64,000 nt of DNA, from assembly GCF_001984825.2 (NCBI RefSeq), contig NZ_CP043318.1:3534001-3598000 (forward strand). The letters are read 5' to 3'. Position 1 is the stretch's first letter. Each line of letters opens with the position of its first letter. This document shows positions 40,605 through 49,455 of the stretch, one piece after another. The translations under genes were made by a program, and so were the position numbers. The stretch is from Enterobacter chengduensis. Lineage in GTDB: Bacteria; Pseudomonadota; Gammaproteobacteria; Enterobacterales; Enterobacteriaceae. The notes under the pieces are model-generated. The model was not told where the DNA came from. It searched no databases and saw only the letters and a program-made list of their open reading frames with translations.

Positions 40605-41287
40605 AGGTCAGCCCTCTTCACACCCACGGAGTAGCGACGCTCGAGCAGAAGCAGCACGCCGTTGGAGACGGTCGTAAAGACCAGATAGATCACGCCGCAG
40701 ACCACCGCGAAATAGAACGGCTCCCAGGTGCTCTTGCCCGCCAGCTGAGTCGCTTTCACGACGTCTTCCAGGCCGAGCAGCGAGACCAGCGCCGTCGCTT
40801 TGAGGATAACCTGCCAGTTGTTGCCGATACCCGGTAGCGCATAGCGCATCATGGCCGGGAACATGATCCGACGAAACGTTTGTGAAGAGGTAAAACCAAA
40901 TGCCGTTGCCGCCTCAATGTGGCCTTTCGGCACGGCCATGTAAGCGCCGCGGAAGGTTTCGGTGAAGTAGGCGCCGTAGATAAAACCGAGGGTAATAATA
41001 CCGGCCACCATCGGGTCGATATCAATTTGTCCCATACCCAGCGCGTCCGTGACGCTGTTCAGCGCAATCTGCAGACCGTAAAAGATAAGCAGCATCAGCA
41101 CCAGATCGGGAACGCCGCGAATCAGCGTGGTGTAGCCTTCAAAAATCAGCGCCAGCGGTTTGTTAGCCGAAAGCTTCGCCCCTGCGCCCGCCAGACCTAT
41201 CAGCACCGCCAGCACCACGGAGCTGATAGCCAGCTCAAGGGTGACAAGCGCGCCCTGTAAAATAACGCCAGAAAATCCGTACAGCAT
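40601..41287 (-). CDS. hisQ: Histidine ABC transporter permease HisQ
   Basis: This 228-residue permease is paralogous to HisM, with the EAA loop EAATAFGFTSSQTFRRIMFP. The membrane helices and length match E. coli HisQ. The start codon lies 88 bases after hisJ, across a perfect GC-rich hairpin. Confidence 0.98.
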   Translation of the reverse strand: MLYGFSGVILQGALVTLELAISSVVLAVLIGLAGAGAKLSANKPLALIFEGYTTLIRGVPDLVLMLLIFYGLQIALNSVTDALGMGQIDIDPMVAGIITLGFIYGAYFTETFRGAYMAVPKGHIEAATAFGFTSSQTFRRIMFPAMMRYALPGIGNNWQVILKATALVSLLGLEDVVKATQLAGKSTWEPFYFAVVCGVIYLVFTTVSNGVLLLLERRYSVGVKRADL

Positions 41288-41331
41288 ACCGCGAGCCCTG
41301 TCGTATCGTGAGTGGTGGAACCGTGTCTTAT

Positions 41332-41352
41332 CCCCTCCCGCTACGGGAGGGG
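41332..41352. other. Perfect GC-rich hairpin between hisJ and hisQ
   Basis: CCCCTCCCG-CTA-CGGGAGGGG is a nine-base perfect stem with a three-base loop. In Salmonella and E. coli a REP hairpin at this position is thought to lower HisQMP relative to the abundant HisJ by shielding the hisJ 3' end. No T-run follows, so it is a stability or processing element rather than a terminator. Confidence 0.8.
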
Positions 41353-41375
41353 CCGCACGTTATTTGACGGGGCGA

Positions 41376-42158
41376 TTAGCCGCCGTAAACGTTAAAATCA
41401 AAGTACTTTTTCGCCAGCTTGTCGTAGGTGCCGTCAGCGCGCATTTCAGCGAACGCTTTGTTCAGCGCCTCACGCAGCTCGTTGTCTTCTTTGCGCAGGC
41501 CCATACCGGTGCCCACGCCAAACAGCTTCACGTCCTTAATGGACGGGCCGCCAAACTTGTAATCTTTACCTGGCGGCGTTTTCAGGAAGCCTTCGCTTGC
41601 CGCGACTTCATCCTGGAATGCCGCGTCAATACGGCCCGCCGTCAGGTCAGCGTAGATATTTTCCTGGCCCTGATAGGAGACGATCTCAATCCCCTTCGGC
41701 GCCCAGTGTTCGTTGCCGTAGGTTTCCTGCGTGGTGCCCTGCAGCACGCCGACGCGTTTGCCCTTCAGGGACTCCAGCGTTGGCTGAATGTCAGACGATT
41801 TTGCCACCACCAGACGAGAGTCGGCCGCGTAGAGCTTGTCGGTGAAGGCAATCTCCTGCTGGCGTTTTTCGGTGATGGAGAGGGAGGACATGATTACGTC
41901 GATTTTTTTCGCTTTCAGGGATGGGATCAGCGCATCCAGCGGGTTCTCAACGTAGGTACATTCTGCTTTGATGCGTTTGCACAGCTCGTTGGCCAGATCG
42001 ATGTCAAAACCGACCAGTTCACCCTTTGAATTCTTCGATTCGAACGGCGCGTAGGTTGGATCGGTACCAATGCGAATTTTCTGCGGTATGGCTGCAAATG
42101 CCGCGGTGGCGCTGGAAAAGGCCAGTACCAGAGATAGTGACAACACGAGTTTTTTCAT
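41376..42158 (-). CDS. hisJ: Periplasmic histidine-binding protein HisJ
   Basis: This 260-residue solute-binding protein has a 22-residue signal peptide ([10 protein letters not shown]...ATAAFA, cleaved before AIPQK). Ligand-site segments are conserved: [29 protein letters not shown] and [12 protein letters not shown]. It delivers L-histidine to HisQMP in the periplasm. I placed the start at MKKLVL because the five upstream codons are not part of the family. Confidence 0.97.
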   Translation of the reverse strand: MKKLVLSLSLVLAFSSATAAFAAIPQKIRIGTDPTYAPFESKNSKGELVGFDIDLANELCKRIKAECTYVENPLDALIPSLKAKKIDVIMSSLSITEKRQQEIAFTDKLYAADSRLVVAKSSDIQPTLESLKGKRVGVLQGTTQETYGNEHWAPKGIEIVSYQGQENIYADLTAGRIDAAFQDEVAASEGFLKTPPGKDYKFGGPSIKDVKLFGVGTGMGLRKEDNELREALNKAFAEMRADGTYDKLAKKYFDFNVYGG

Positions 42159-42303
42159 ATTTGTCCTCAACAAACTGTCTTCATACGGGATTTTTACGAC
42201 GACGGGGTGGTGCTAATGTGCCATTAATCCCCTCCGTCAGGCAAAGATTAATGCCCTTCAGGCGGGAATTTTTGCATTATAAATGCGTAAGTATGCACAA
42301 AGC

Positions 42304-42340
42304 GATCCAATACGGTGCAATGCTTGCACCGTATTGGATC
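42304..42340. promoter_or_regulatory. Perfect 17-base palindrome between argT and hisJ
   Basis: GATCCAATACGGTGCAA, loop TGC, then TTGCACCGTATTGGATC. Each arm also resembles an NtrC half-and-half site (GCAC-N7-GATC, compared with GCAC-N7-GTGC). It could be an argT 3' hairpin that tunes read-through to hisJ, a regulator operator, or both. Confidence 0.6.
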
Positions 42341-42353
42341 AACCGCTCCCGTA

Positions 42354-42372
42354 ACGCACCGTGTCGGTGCGT
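42354..42372. promoter_or_regulatory. NtrC-like palindrome or argT 3' hairpin
   Basis: ACGCACCG-TGT-CGGTGCGT; the inner GCAC-N7-GTGC (42356-42370) is an exact match to the NtrC consensus geometry. It begins 13 bases past the argT stop, so it may alternatively act as a 3' end structure. Confidence 0.55.
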
Positions 42373-42384
42373 CACCGCCAGGCA

Positions 42385-43167
42385 TTATTCACCGTAGACG
42401 TTGAAGTCGAAGTATTTCTTCGCCAGTTTGTCGTAAGTACCGTCTTTACGCAGCTCTGCAAAGGCTTTGTCAAAGGCGGCTTTCAGCTCGGTATCATCCT
42501 TGCGCAGGCCAATCCCGGTGCCGTCACCAAAGTACTTTTTGTCTTTCACCGACGGGCCCGCAAACGCGAAGTCTTTCCCCGCAGGCTGCTTCAGGAAGCC
42601 TTCACTCGCGGCGACTTCATCCTGGAATGCCGCATCCAGACGGCCTGCCGCCAGGTCAGAGTAAATCAGATCCTGGTTCTGATAAGCCACCACGTCGACG
42701 CCCTTCTCGCGCCAGTTGGCATTGGCATAGCCTTCCTGGGTCGAGCCCTGAAGCACGCCGACGTGCTTGCCCTTCAGCGAGTCGATGGTAGGCTTAATCG
42801 GGGAGCCTTTCGGCGCAATCAGGCGAGAATCCGCGGCGTACAGCTTGTCAGAGAAGGCAATCTCCTGCTGGCGTTTTTCGGTGATGGAGAGAGAAGAGAT
42901 AATGGCGTCGATTTTCTTGGCCTTCAGCGACGGGATTAACGCGTCAAAGTCGCTGCCCACCCATGTGCATTTCACCGCAATGCGTTTGCACATTTCATTT
43001 CCCAGATCGATATCAAACCCCACGAAATCGCCTTTCGCATCCTTGGAAGAGAATGGCGCGTAGGTTGCGTCTGTACCGATACGAACCGTCTGTGGAAGCG
43101 CTGCGTAGCTACCTGCTGCCGCACTTAACCCCACGAGCAAAGACAGAGCCAGAACCGTCTTCTTCAT
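42385..43167 (-). CDS. argT: Lysine/arginine/ornithine-binding protein ArgT
   Basis: This 260-residue periplasmic solute-binding protein is paralogous to HisJ. A 22-residue signal peptide ([10 protein letters not shown]...AGSYA) precedes ALPQT. Ligand-site segments [14 protein letters not shown] and [15 protein letters not shown] are intact. It delivers basic amino acids to the same HisQMP complex. A canonical sigma-54 promoter lies upstream, so nitrogen limitation should induce it. A hairpin and long palindrome separate it from hisJ. Confidence 0.97.
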   Translation of the reverse strand: MKKTVLALSLLVGLSAAAGSYAALPQTVRIGTDATYAPFSSKDAKGDFVGFDIDLGNEMCKRIAVKCTWVGSDFDALIPSLKAKKIDAIISSLSITEKRQQEIAFSDKLYAADSRLIAPKGSPIKPTIDSLKGKHVGVLQGSTQEGYANANWREKGVDVVAYQNQDLIYSDLAAGRLDAAFQDEVAASEGFLKQPAGKDFAFAGPSVKDKKYFGDGTGIGLRKDDTELKAAFDKAFAELRKDGTYDKLAKKYFDFNVYGE

Positions 43168-43226
43168 ACATTTACCCTCAAGTACCGTGATTTTATTATG
43201 TATTGTGTTGTGTTGCAGGCTTCATC

Positions 43227-43245
43227 TTGCAGGTCTTATGCCACA
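43227..43245 (-). promoter_or_regulatory. Sigma-54 promoter of argT
   Basis: On the minus strand TGTGGCATAAGACCTGCAA carries GG-N10-GC, the invariant -24/-12 arrangement (GGCAT...CTGCA). It is about 60-75 bases before the argT start codon. Confidence 0.85.
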
Positions 43246-43398
43246 TTGCCGTCGGGTCAAAACTTCGACGTTAAATATGTTAATAAAACGTTGCGATATT
43301 GCCTTAATGGTGAAAGATAGCAGGTCTGCCGAACGAACCGGAGAGAGAAAAATGGAAAAAACGAATTAAATGTCGAGGATATGATCGCCGTTGCATAA

Positions 43399-43429
43399 TT
43401 GCCCTGAAACAGGGCAACGTCTTTTTTTT
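43399..43429 (+). terminator. Orphan plus-strand terminator in the argT-ubiX spacer
   Basis: TTGCCCTG-AAA-CAGGGCAA followed by CGTC and eight Ts on the plus strand. Both flanking genes run on the minus strand, where the hairpin lacks a U-run. It may still serve ubiX weakly, or end an unannotated plus-strand transcript. Confidence 0.55.
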
Positions 43430-43430
43430 A

Positions 43431-43447
43431 TGCACGCGGCTTGTGCA
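43431..43447. promoter_or_regulatory. NtrC-like site upstream of argT
   Basis: TGCACGCGGCTTGTGCA contains TGCAC-N7-GTGCA, an exact match to the NtrC dimer consensus. It is about 200 bases upstream of the argT sigma-54 promoter, in typical enhancer range, and just past the ubiX stop. Confidence 0.7.
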
Positions 43448-43452
43448 CAGAA

Positions 43453-44022
43453 TCAGGCTCCCTGCCAGCGGGTGAAGAGATCTTCAGGCAGGTCGATGTC
43501 GAACTGATCCAGCACGCGGTTAACGGTCTGGTTTATCACATCATCCAGCGAGGCTGGGCGATGGTAAAACGCCGGGACCGGCGGCATGATGACGGCCCCC
43601 AGCTCGGCTGCCTGCGTCATTAAGCGCAGATGGCCCAGGTGCAGCGGCGTTTCCCGCACGCAGAGCACCAGTGGACGCCGCTCCTTCAGCACCACATCCG
43701 CGGCGCGGGTTACCAGGGTATCGGTATAGCTGTTCACAATGCCGGAGAGCGTTTTAATTGAACAGGGCAGGATAACCATGCCGGCGGTTTTAAACGAGCC
43801 AGAGGAGATGCTGGCGGCGATATCGCGGGCATCGTGAACCACGTCAGCCAGTGCCTGAACATCGCGCAGGGAGAGATCGGTTTCAAGAGAGAGGGTCTGC
43901 CGCGCCGCCTGGCTCATCACCAGATGGGTTTCGACATCAGCCACGTTACGCAGAATCTGTAGCAGACGTACGCCGTAAATGGCGCCGCTGGCGCCGCTGA
44001 GCCCAACAATGAGTCGTTTCAT
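43453..44022 (-). CDS. ubiX: Flavin prenyltransferase UbiX
   Basis: This 189-residue flavoprotein opens MKRLIVGLSGASGAIYGVRL and has SSGSFKTAGMVILPCS and RETPLHLGHL. It attaches dimethylallyl to FMN to make the prenyl-FMN cofactor of the decarboxylase UbiD in ubiquinone synthesis. The start at 44022 matches the family; the longer in-frame extension (31 residues) is spacer. It is 89 bases downstream of purF and probably in the cvpA-purF-ubiX operon. Confidence 0.96.
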   Translation of the reverse strand: MKRLIVGLSGASGAIYGVRLLQILRNVADVETHLVMSQAARQTLSLETDLSLRDVQALADVVHDARDIAASISSGSFKTAGMVILPCSIKTLSGIVNSYTDTLVTRAADVVLKERRPLVLCVRETPLHLGHLRLMTQAAELGAVIMPPVPAFYHRPASLDDVINQTVNRVLDQFDIDLPEDLFTRWQGA

Positions 44023-44111
44023 GATTTTCGCCCTTACTGATTTCAGGGCAGACTGTGCAGGATTTTGCGGGGAGTTGCAAGCGAGGGCATACGCCCTCAC
44101 CTGCAGGCGCA

Positions 44112-45629
44112 TCAACCTTCGTTGTGCATCTCTAAGCTTTCGAGATCGTTTTGCAGCTGAACGGCTTTGGCGTCGTCATTGCGCAGCGAATCAAGATAGT
44201 CGAGGTACTGCTGGTCAACGTCTTTAGTCACGTAAATACCGTTGAACACGGAGCATTCAAACTGCTGAATTTCCGGGTTCTCGGCACGCACGGCGTCAAT
44301 CAGGTCGTTGAGGTCCTGGAAAATCAGGCCGTCAGCGCCGATGATCTGGCGAATTTCATCCACTTCACGCCCGTGAGCGATCAGCTCGTTGGCGGTTGGC
44401 ATATCGATACCGTATACGTTCGGGAAGCGAATTTCCGGCGCGGCAGAGGCCAGGTAAACTTTCTTTGCACCCGCTTCGCGCGCCATCTCGATAATCTGCT
44501 CAGAGGTGGTGCCGCGAACGATGGAGTCATCCACCAGCAGGACGTTCTTGTCACGGAATTCCGCGCGGTTGGCGTTCAGCTTGCGGCGCACGGACTTACG
44601 ACGCAGGTGCTGGCCCGGCATGATAAAGGTGCGGCCAACGTAGCGGTTCTTCACGAAGCCCTGACGGTATGGCTTATCCAGAATGCGGGCAATCTCCAGG
44701 GCGATATCGCAGGAGGTTTCCGGGATAGGAATAACCACGTCGATGTCGAGATCGTCCCACTCGCGGGCAATCTTCTCGCCCAGCTTCGTGCCCATGTTGA
44801 CGCGGGCACTGTAGACGGAGATCTTGTCGATGAAGGAATCCGGACGGGCAAAGTAAACGTATTCAAACAGGCACGGGTTGCTGACCGGGTTGTCGGCACA
44901 CTGGCGGGTAAACAGCTGGCCCTTCTCGGTAATATAGACCGCTTCGCCCGGCGCAACGTCGCGCAGGAATTCGAAGCCCAGGGTATCCAGCGCCACGCTT
45001 TCAGAGGCAACCATATACTCGGTGCGACCATCGCCGAGGTCGCGTTTGCCCAGCACCAGTGGACGGATGCCGTTTGGATCGCGGAAGGCGACCATGCCGT
45101 GACCGATGATCATTGCCACGCAGGCGTACGCGCCGCGGATCTGACGGTTGGTCGCGGCAATGGCAGCAAAGATGTTTTCTGCTTCCAGCGGGTAGTGGCG
45201 GAAGTTATCCAGCTCGCTGGCGAACACATTGAGCAGGATTTCAGAATCAGAGGTGGTGTTAATGTGGCGACGTTTCTCTTCGAACAGCTTTTTACGCAGC
45301 TCGTGCGCGTTGGTCAGGTTGCCGTTATGAGCAAGGGTGATGCCATACGGTGAGTTGACGTAGAAAGGCTGTGCCTCAGAGGCGCTGGAACTGCCAGCAG
45401 TAGGATAACGAACGTGACCGATCCCCATATTACCTTGCAGACGCTGCATATGGCGGGCTTCAAACACATCGTTTACCAGGCCATTCGCCTTGCGTAAACG
45501 GAAGCAGTTGTTTGCATCAATGGTGATGATACCCGCAGCATCCTGCCCACGGTGCTGAAGCACCGTTAACGCGTCATAAATCGACTGGTTTACCGGCATG
45601 AAACCGGCGATACCGACAATACCGCACAT
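44112..45629 (-). CDS. purF: Amidophosphoribosyltransferase
   Basis: This 505-residue enzyme catalyses the first committed step of purine synthesis (PRPP + glutamine to phosphoribosylamine). The N-terminal nucleophile is Cys2, exposed by removal of Met1 (MCGIVGIAG), and there is no propeptide. The glutaminase segments [11 protein letters not shown] and GNLTN and the PRPP motif [14 protein letters not shown] are intact. It is in the PurR-controlled cvpA-purF-ubiX transcription unit, 33 bases after cvpA. Confidence 0.98.
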   Translation of the reverse strand: MCGIVGIAGFMPVNQSIYDALTVLQHRGQDAAGIITIDANNCFRLRKANGLVNDVFEARHMQRLQGNMGIGHVRYPTAGSSSASEAQPFYVNSPYGITLAHNGNLTNAHELRKKLFEEKRRHINTTSDSEILLNVFASELDNFRHYPLEAENIFAAIAATNRQIRGAYACVAMIIGHGMVAFRDPNGIRPLVLGKRDLGDGRTEYMVASESVALDTLGFEFLRDVAPGEAVYITEKGQLFTRQCADNPVSNPCLFEYVYFARPDSFIDKISVYSARVNMGTKLGEKIAREWDDLDIDVVIPIPETSCDIALEIARILDKPYRQGFVKNRYVGRTFIMPGQHLRRKSVRRKLNANRAEFRDKNVLLVDDSIVRGTTSEQIIEMAREAGAKKVYLASAAPEIRFPNVYGIDMPTANELIAHGREVDEIRQIIGADGLIFQDLNDLIDAVRAENPEIQQFECSVFNGIYVTKDVDQQYLDYLDSLRNDDAKAVQLQNDLESLEMHNEG

Positions 45630-45662
45630 TCGTCTTTTCCTCGTTAAGCCACATCTCAGGGT

Positions 45663-46151
45663 TTATGCCCTGGGCAAAAAACTCGACGAGCTTTGCAGAT
45701 AGTCAAAGAACCATCTGATGATGAAGCTGAACTCAGGAATGAGCTGCGATTTCTGCCAGTCTTCGCTTTTGGAGAACCCGGTGAAGGTATCCAGGAAGAA
45801 CAGGATCGCGGCCACAATTAGCACGCCTCGCAACGCCCCGAAACAGATCCCGAGCACCCTGTCCGTTCCTGACAGACCGGTTTTCTCGACCAGCTGACCT
45901 ATCACGTAATTCACGATAGCGCCGACTATCAGCGTTGCGATAAACAGCACCGCGATAGCGATTCCATTTCGGACCAGTTCATCTTCAAAGCCCGTGAACC
46001 AGACAGACAGGTAAGTGTAGTAATGGCTGGCGACAAAGAAAGCACAACCCCAGGTCACCAGCGATAACGCTTCACGAACAAAGCCACGGATCAGGCTAAC
46101 CAGACAGGAAAAACCAATCACCGCAATGATGGCGTAATCAATCCAGACCAT
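45663..46151 (-). CDS. cvpA: CvpA inner-membrane protein
   Basis: This 162-residue protein with four helices begins MVWIDYAIIAVIGFS. It is required for colicin V production in E. coli and is linked to purine regulation only through its operon; recent work ties it to envelope stress tolerance. I placed the start at 46151 by homology; the upstream 41-codon extension overlaps the PurR box and is leader. Confidence 0.94.
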   Translation of the reverse strand: MVWIDYAIIAVIGFSCLVSLIRGFVREALSLVTWGCAFFVASHYYTYLSVWFTGFEDELVRNGIAIAVLFIATLIVGAIVNYVIGQLVEKTGLSGTDRVLGICFGALRGVLIVAAILFFLDTFTGFSKSEDWQKSQLIPEFSFIIRWFFDYLQSSSSFLPRA

Positions 46152-46207
46152 ATATGTCCCACGATTTAACGCCCTGTCATCCAGTTCGGGGCGAATTCTA
46201 ACAGAAA

Positions 46208-46223
46208 AAGAAAACGTTTGCGT
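46208..46223. promoter_or_regulatory. PurR box of the cvpA-purF-ubiX operon
   Basis: On the minus strand ACGCAAACGTTTTCTT, an essentially perfect PurR operator 57 bases before the cvpA start. Hypoxanthine- or guanine-bound PurR should repress the operon here. Confidence 0.9.
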
Positions 46224-46248
46224 AGGGATTTCCTTCCCGCGCGTAAAT

Positions 46249-46278
46249 AAAAAAGGCGCTGAAAAAATAATCAACGCC
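46249..46278 (-). terminator. dedD terminator
   Basis: GGCGTTGA / TCAGCGCC (one G-U) around a T-rich loop, then six Ts on the minus strand, between dedD and the purF operon promoter. Confidence 0.75.
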
Positions 46279-46312
46279 CCCGGTCGTTTTGACGTTTCTA
46301 TGAACGTCTACT

Positions 46313-46348
46313 CCCCCTCACCCCAGCCCTCTCCCTCAAGGGAGAGGG
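46313..46348. repeat. Palindromic intergenic repeat, copy 3 of 4
   Basis: CCCCCTCACCCCAGCCCTCTCCC then TCAA and GGGAGAGGG. This copy lacks the GGTGCGG left end of copies 1, 2 and 4 and has a different loop. It lies in the dedD-cvpA spacer. Confidence 0.75.
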
Positions 46349-46380
46349 AGCAAACCACTCCGGGGTTGGGTAAGTTCTTA

Positions 46381-47067
46381 TCAGTTCGCGCTGTAGCCCA
46401 TCACCACGCCGCTCAGGCCGGAGATCTGCTTCAGCTCACCGAGTGAATTTTTAAGCTTATCTTTGGATGCTTCTGGCCCCACGAGGATACGGGTAATTTT
46501 ACCCTGTACCGGCGTGGAAGGTGAAGTGTAAACACGGTATCCCGCACTGCGCAGTTTGCTCACGACCTCGTTGACCTTATCGGCATTTTTCAGCGCGCCG
46601 AGCTGCACCACGTAGGCTTTTCCGGTCGGAGCCGCGTCTTGTTTTGCCGGCGGTGGGGTCTCTGACGCGGCAGCCAGCTGCTCTGCGGCTTTATCCCGCT
46701 GCGGTTTCGGCTGCGGCTTCTCAACCGGCTTCGGTTTTTCAACCGGTTTAGGCTGCTCGACCGGAACAGGATCGATATCGCTGCTGCTCGCGGCCGCCAG
46801 GCGAGACGGATCGAGCGACGGTACGGCGGCATCGCCCGCGCGCACCTCTTCCGCCGCCCCTTCCGGTGGCTGAGCAGGCAGCGCCTGCGTCGCCGCGGGC
46901 AGCATGTCCGGCTCATCGCGGTCACCCGGTTTCGGCACCAGCGGAATCGCGGCAAACTCATCCTGATAATGCTTTTTCTGCCCGTCGAGCAGACCCGGGA
47001 GAATAATCACCCCGAGCGCGACCAGCACAATGGTTCCTGTTAAACGGTTCTGAAACTTACTCGCCAC
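46381..47067 (-). CDS. dedD: DedD, septal-ring SPOR-domain protein
   Basis: This 228-residue bitopic membrane protein has a short N-terminal helix (LTGTIVLVALGVIILPGLL), a proline- and lysine-rich linker (repeats of KPVEKP around residues 110-125) and a C-terminal SPOR domain (about 145-225; VVQLGALKNADKVNEVVSKL) that binds denuded septal peptidoglycan. It acts in cell constriction with FtsN. The start is the GTG at 47067, with GGGGAG six bases upstream; it overlaps the folC end by 11 bases. Confidence 0.93.
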   Translation of the reverse strand: MASKFQNRLTGTIVLVALGVIILPGLLDGQKKHYQDEFAAIPLVPKPGDRDEPDMLPAATQALPAQPPEGAAEEVRAGDAAVPSLDPSRLAAASSSDIDPVPVEQPKPVEKPKPVEKPQPKPQRDKAAEQLAAASETPPPAKQDAAPTGKAYVVQLGALKNADKVNEVVSKLRSAGYRVYTSPSTPVQGKITRILVGPEASKDKLKNSLGELKQISGLSGVVMGYSAN

Positions 47068-48325
47068 CGGTTCTCCCCGCATCCATCACTTCCATGACAT
47101 GTGCCACCGTGTGGAATGAACCACACACCAGCACGGTATCTTCTGGTTTAGCATCCACCATCGCGGCATGCCAGGCCTGCGCCACGCTACTGTAGATTGC
47201 GCCTTTGCCGAGATGTTCCATCAGCTGCTCGGCCGTCGCGCCGCGCGGCCCCTCCAGAGGAGCACAATACCAGCTATCGACCACGCTCTCCATGCAGGCC
47301 AGCGTCCCGCCGATATCTTTATCATGAAGCATACCGATAACCGCCAGCACGCGCCCGGTTTTTGGTAACGATTTGAGACGTCCCGCGAGATACGCCGCCG
47401 CATGCGGGTTATGCGCCACATCGAGAATCAGGCGCGGTGACTCGCTGACGATCTGGAAACGGCCGGGCAGAATAGCATTCTGAATGCCGTCGCGGATCGC
47501 CTGCTCGCTAACCGCGAGCCCGCTGGCGCGCAGTGCCGCCAGCGCGGTGGCGGCATTCGGCTGCGGTACCTGCGGCAGCGGCAGGTTGTCCAGCGCGCCC
47601 TGCGCATCGCTAAAGCTCCAGCCGTTTTCCTGAACCTCAAACTGCCAGTCAACGCCGCGGCGCAGCAGCTGCGCGCCCTTCTCGTTCGCCACGTCCGCGA
47701 TGGTGTGCGGCATATCCGGCTCGCCCACCACGGCGGGTTTGTTTGCCCGGAAAACGCCGGCCTTCTCGCGGCCAATGCTTTCACGATCCGGTCCCAGCCA
47801 GTCGGTATGATCCAGCGCGATGCTGGTCACCACCGCCACGTCCGCATCCACGATATTGGTCGCATCAAGACGTCCGCCGAGACCAACCTCAAGGATCGCC
47901 ACATCCAGCTGAGCCTGCCTGAACAGCCACAGGGCCGACAGGGTGCCGTATTCAAAATAGGTTAATGAGATCTCACCGCGTGCGGCTTCAATTTCCGCGA
48001 ACGACGCCGTATGTGCGGATTCCGGCAGCTCGCGGTTCTGCACGCGCACCCGCTCGGTGTAGCGGACGAGATGTGGAGAGCTGTAAACGCCAACCCGGTA
48101 ACCTGCCGCCATCAGGACGGATTCCAGCGTGCGGCAGGTCGTGCCTTTACCGTTGGTCCCCGCGACGGTGAACACGAAAGGCGCCGGTTTGAGCACATCA
48201 AGACGCGCCGCAACCTGGCTCACGCGCTCAAGCCCCATATCGATGGTTTTACTGTGCAGGTTTTCCAGATAAGAAAGCCACGCGGCCAGGGGCGACGTGG
48301 CTTGGGGAATGCTTTTATTTTCCAT
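47057..48325 (-). CDS. folC: Dihydrofolate/folylpolyglutamate synthase
   Basis: This 422-residue Mur-ligase-fold enzyme has the ATP loop VAGTNGKGTTCRTLE, catalytic segments EVGLGGRLDATNIVD and TSIALDHTDWLG, and LDVAHNPHAA. It adds glutamate to dihydropteroate and then to folates. The length equals E. coli. It is 70 bases downstream of accD, across a terminator-like hairpin, and overlaps dedD. Confidence 0.97.
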   Translation of the reverse strand: MENKSIPQATSPLAAWLSYLENLHSKTIDMGLERVSQVAARLDVLKPAPFVFTVAGTNGKGTTCRTLESVLMAAGYRVGVYSSPHLVRYTERVRVQNRELPESAHTASFAEIEAARGEISLTYFEYGTLSALWLFRQAQLDVAILEVGLGGRLDATNIVDADVAVVTSIALDHTDWLGPDRESIGREKAGVFRANKPAVVGEPDMPHTIADVANEKGAQLLRRGVDWQFEVQENGWSFSDAQGALDNLPLPQVPQPNAATALAALRASGLAVSEQAIRDGIQNAILPGRFQIVSESPRLILDVAHNPHAAAYLAGRLKSLPKTGRVLAVIGMLHDKDIGGTLACMESVVDSWYCAPLEGPRGATAEQLMEHLGKGAIYSSVAQAWHAAMVDAKPEDTVLVCGSFHTVAHVMEVMDAGRTGGE

Positions 48326-48357
48326 AATGCCCGGTTGTCATTAACAGATTAGAAAGC

Positions 48358-48389
48358 AAAAGGGCAGCGCCAACCGGCCCTGCCCTTTT
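48358..48389 (-). terminator. accD terminator or attenuator
   Basis: AAAAGGGCAG / CTGCCCTTTT around a 12-base loop, followed by GCTTTC on the minus strand. It lies six bases after the accD stop and before folC, so partial read-through is likely. Confidence 0.78.
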
Positions 48390-48395
48390 CAGTTA

Positions 48396-49301
48396 TCAGG
48401 CCTCGGGTTCCTGATCCGGTACCACCACGCCTTCGCGCGGCTCATCCGGGTTCGGCGCGGGCAGATTCATCAGCTTCGCCAGGATGCTCGCCAGCTTCAG
48501 GCGCATTTCCGGACGGCGGACGATCATGTCGATGGCGCCTTTCTCAATAAGGAACTCACTGCGCTGGAAGCCCGGCGGCAGCTTTTCACGAACGGTCTGC
48601 TCGATAACGCGAGGGCCGGCAAAGCCGATCAGCGCTTTTGGCTCAGCGATGTTCAGGTCGCCCAGCATCGCGAAGCTCGCGGAGACGCCGCCCATGGTTG
48701 GGTCGGTCAGCACGGAGATGTACGGCAGACCGCGCTCCTGCATCTTCGCCAGCGCTGCAGAGGTTTTCGCCATCTGCATCAGCGACATCAGCGCTTCCTG
48801 CATACGCGCACCGCCGGAGGCAGAGAAGCAGATCAGCGGACAGTTGTCTTCCAGCGCCTGCTCAACGGCACGCACGAAGCGCGCACCGACCACGGAGCCC
48901 ATCGAGCCGCCCATAAAGGAGAACTCAAACGCAGCGGCAACAACCGGCATCTCGTGCAGGGTGCCTTTCATGACGACCAGCGCGTCTTTTTCGCCGGTCT
49001 CTTTTTGTGCAGAGGCCAGACGATCTTTGTATTTTTTGGAATCGCGGAACTTCAGCACGTCTTTTGGCTCAAGCTCGCTGCCCAGCTCTACCAGAGAGCC
49101 TTCGTCCAGCAGGCTATGCAGGCGGTTGCGCGCCGACATACGCATGTGGTGGTCACACTTCGGACACACCTCAAGGTTGCGTTCCAGCTCTGCGCGATAC
49201 AGTACCTGACCGCAGCTATCACACTTCGTCCATACCCCTTCAGGAATGCTCGCTTTGCGCGTTGGGGTAATGTTGCTTTTAATTCGTTCAATCCAGCTCA
49301 T
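48396..49301 (-). CDS. accD: Acetyl-CoA carboxylase carboxyltransferase beta subunit
   Basis: The protein has 301 residues. The N-terminal zinc ribbon has Cys27, Cys30, Cys46 and Cys49 (KCDSCGQ ... VCPKCDH), followed by a crotonase-fold carboxyltransferase with [14 protein letters not shown] and [12 protein letters not shown]. With AccA it transfers carboxyl from biotin to acetyl-CoA. The start MSWIERIK at 49301 follows the family. The C-terminal tail ([12 protein letters not shown]) is about three residues shorter than E. coli. Confidence 0.97.
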   Translation of the reverse strand: MSWIERIKSNITPTRKASIPEGVWTKCDSCGQVLYRAELERNLEVCPKCDHHMRMSARNRLHSLLDEGSLVELGSELEPKDVLKFRDSKKYKDRLASAQKETGEKDALVVMKGTLHEMPVVAAAFEFSFMGGSMGSVVGARFVRAVEQALEDNCPLICFSASGGARMQEALMSLMQMAKTSAALAKMQERGLPYISVLTDPTMGGVSASFAMLGDLNIAEPKALIGFAGPRVIEQTVREKLPPGFQRSEFLIEKGAIDMIVRRPEMRLKLASILAKLMNLPAPNPDEPREGVVVPDQEPEA

Positions 49302-49455
49302 TGATAACCTTTCTGCCTGAACCTGGTCGTATGCCAGTTTTGCTATAAGAGGCGAATAATGCCATTTTTGCCTCCAACAGACCATGAATGTTGCACATTA
49401 AAACATAACAGCCCGAAACTTTGGATAAAAAAGTGGTCGAACCGCCAGCGTGCAT

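Noticed and set aside
42209..42226. TGGCACATTAGCACC as a sigma-54 promoter for hisJ
   Set aside because: The -24 GG is present but the -12 position is CC instead of the invariant GC, and shifting the spacing does not restore it.
43187..43369. A 60-codon plus-strand frame in the argT-ubiX spacer
   Set aside because: It lacks a ribosome site, overlaps the argT sigma-54 promoter and has an unstructured Cys/Leu-rich start. The plus-strand terminator nearby is reported separately without claiming this frame.
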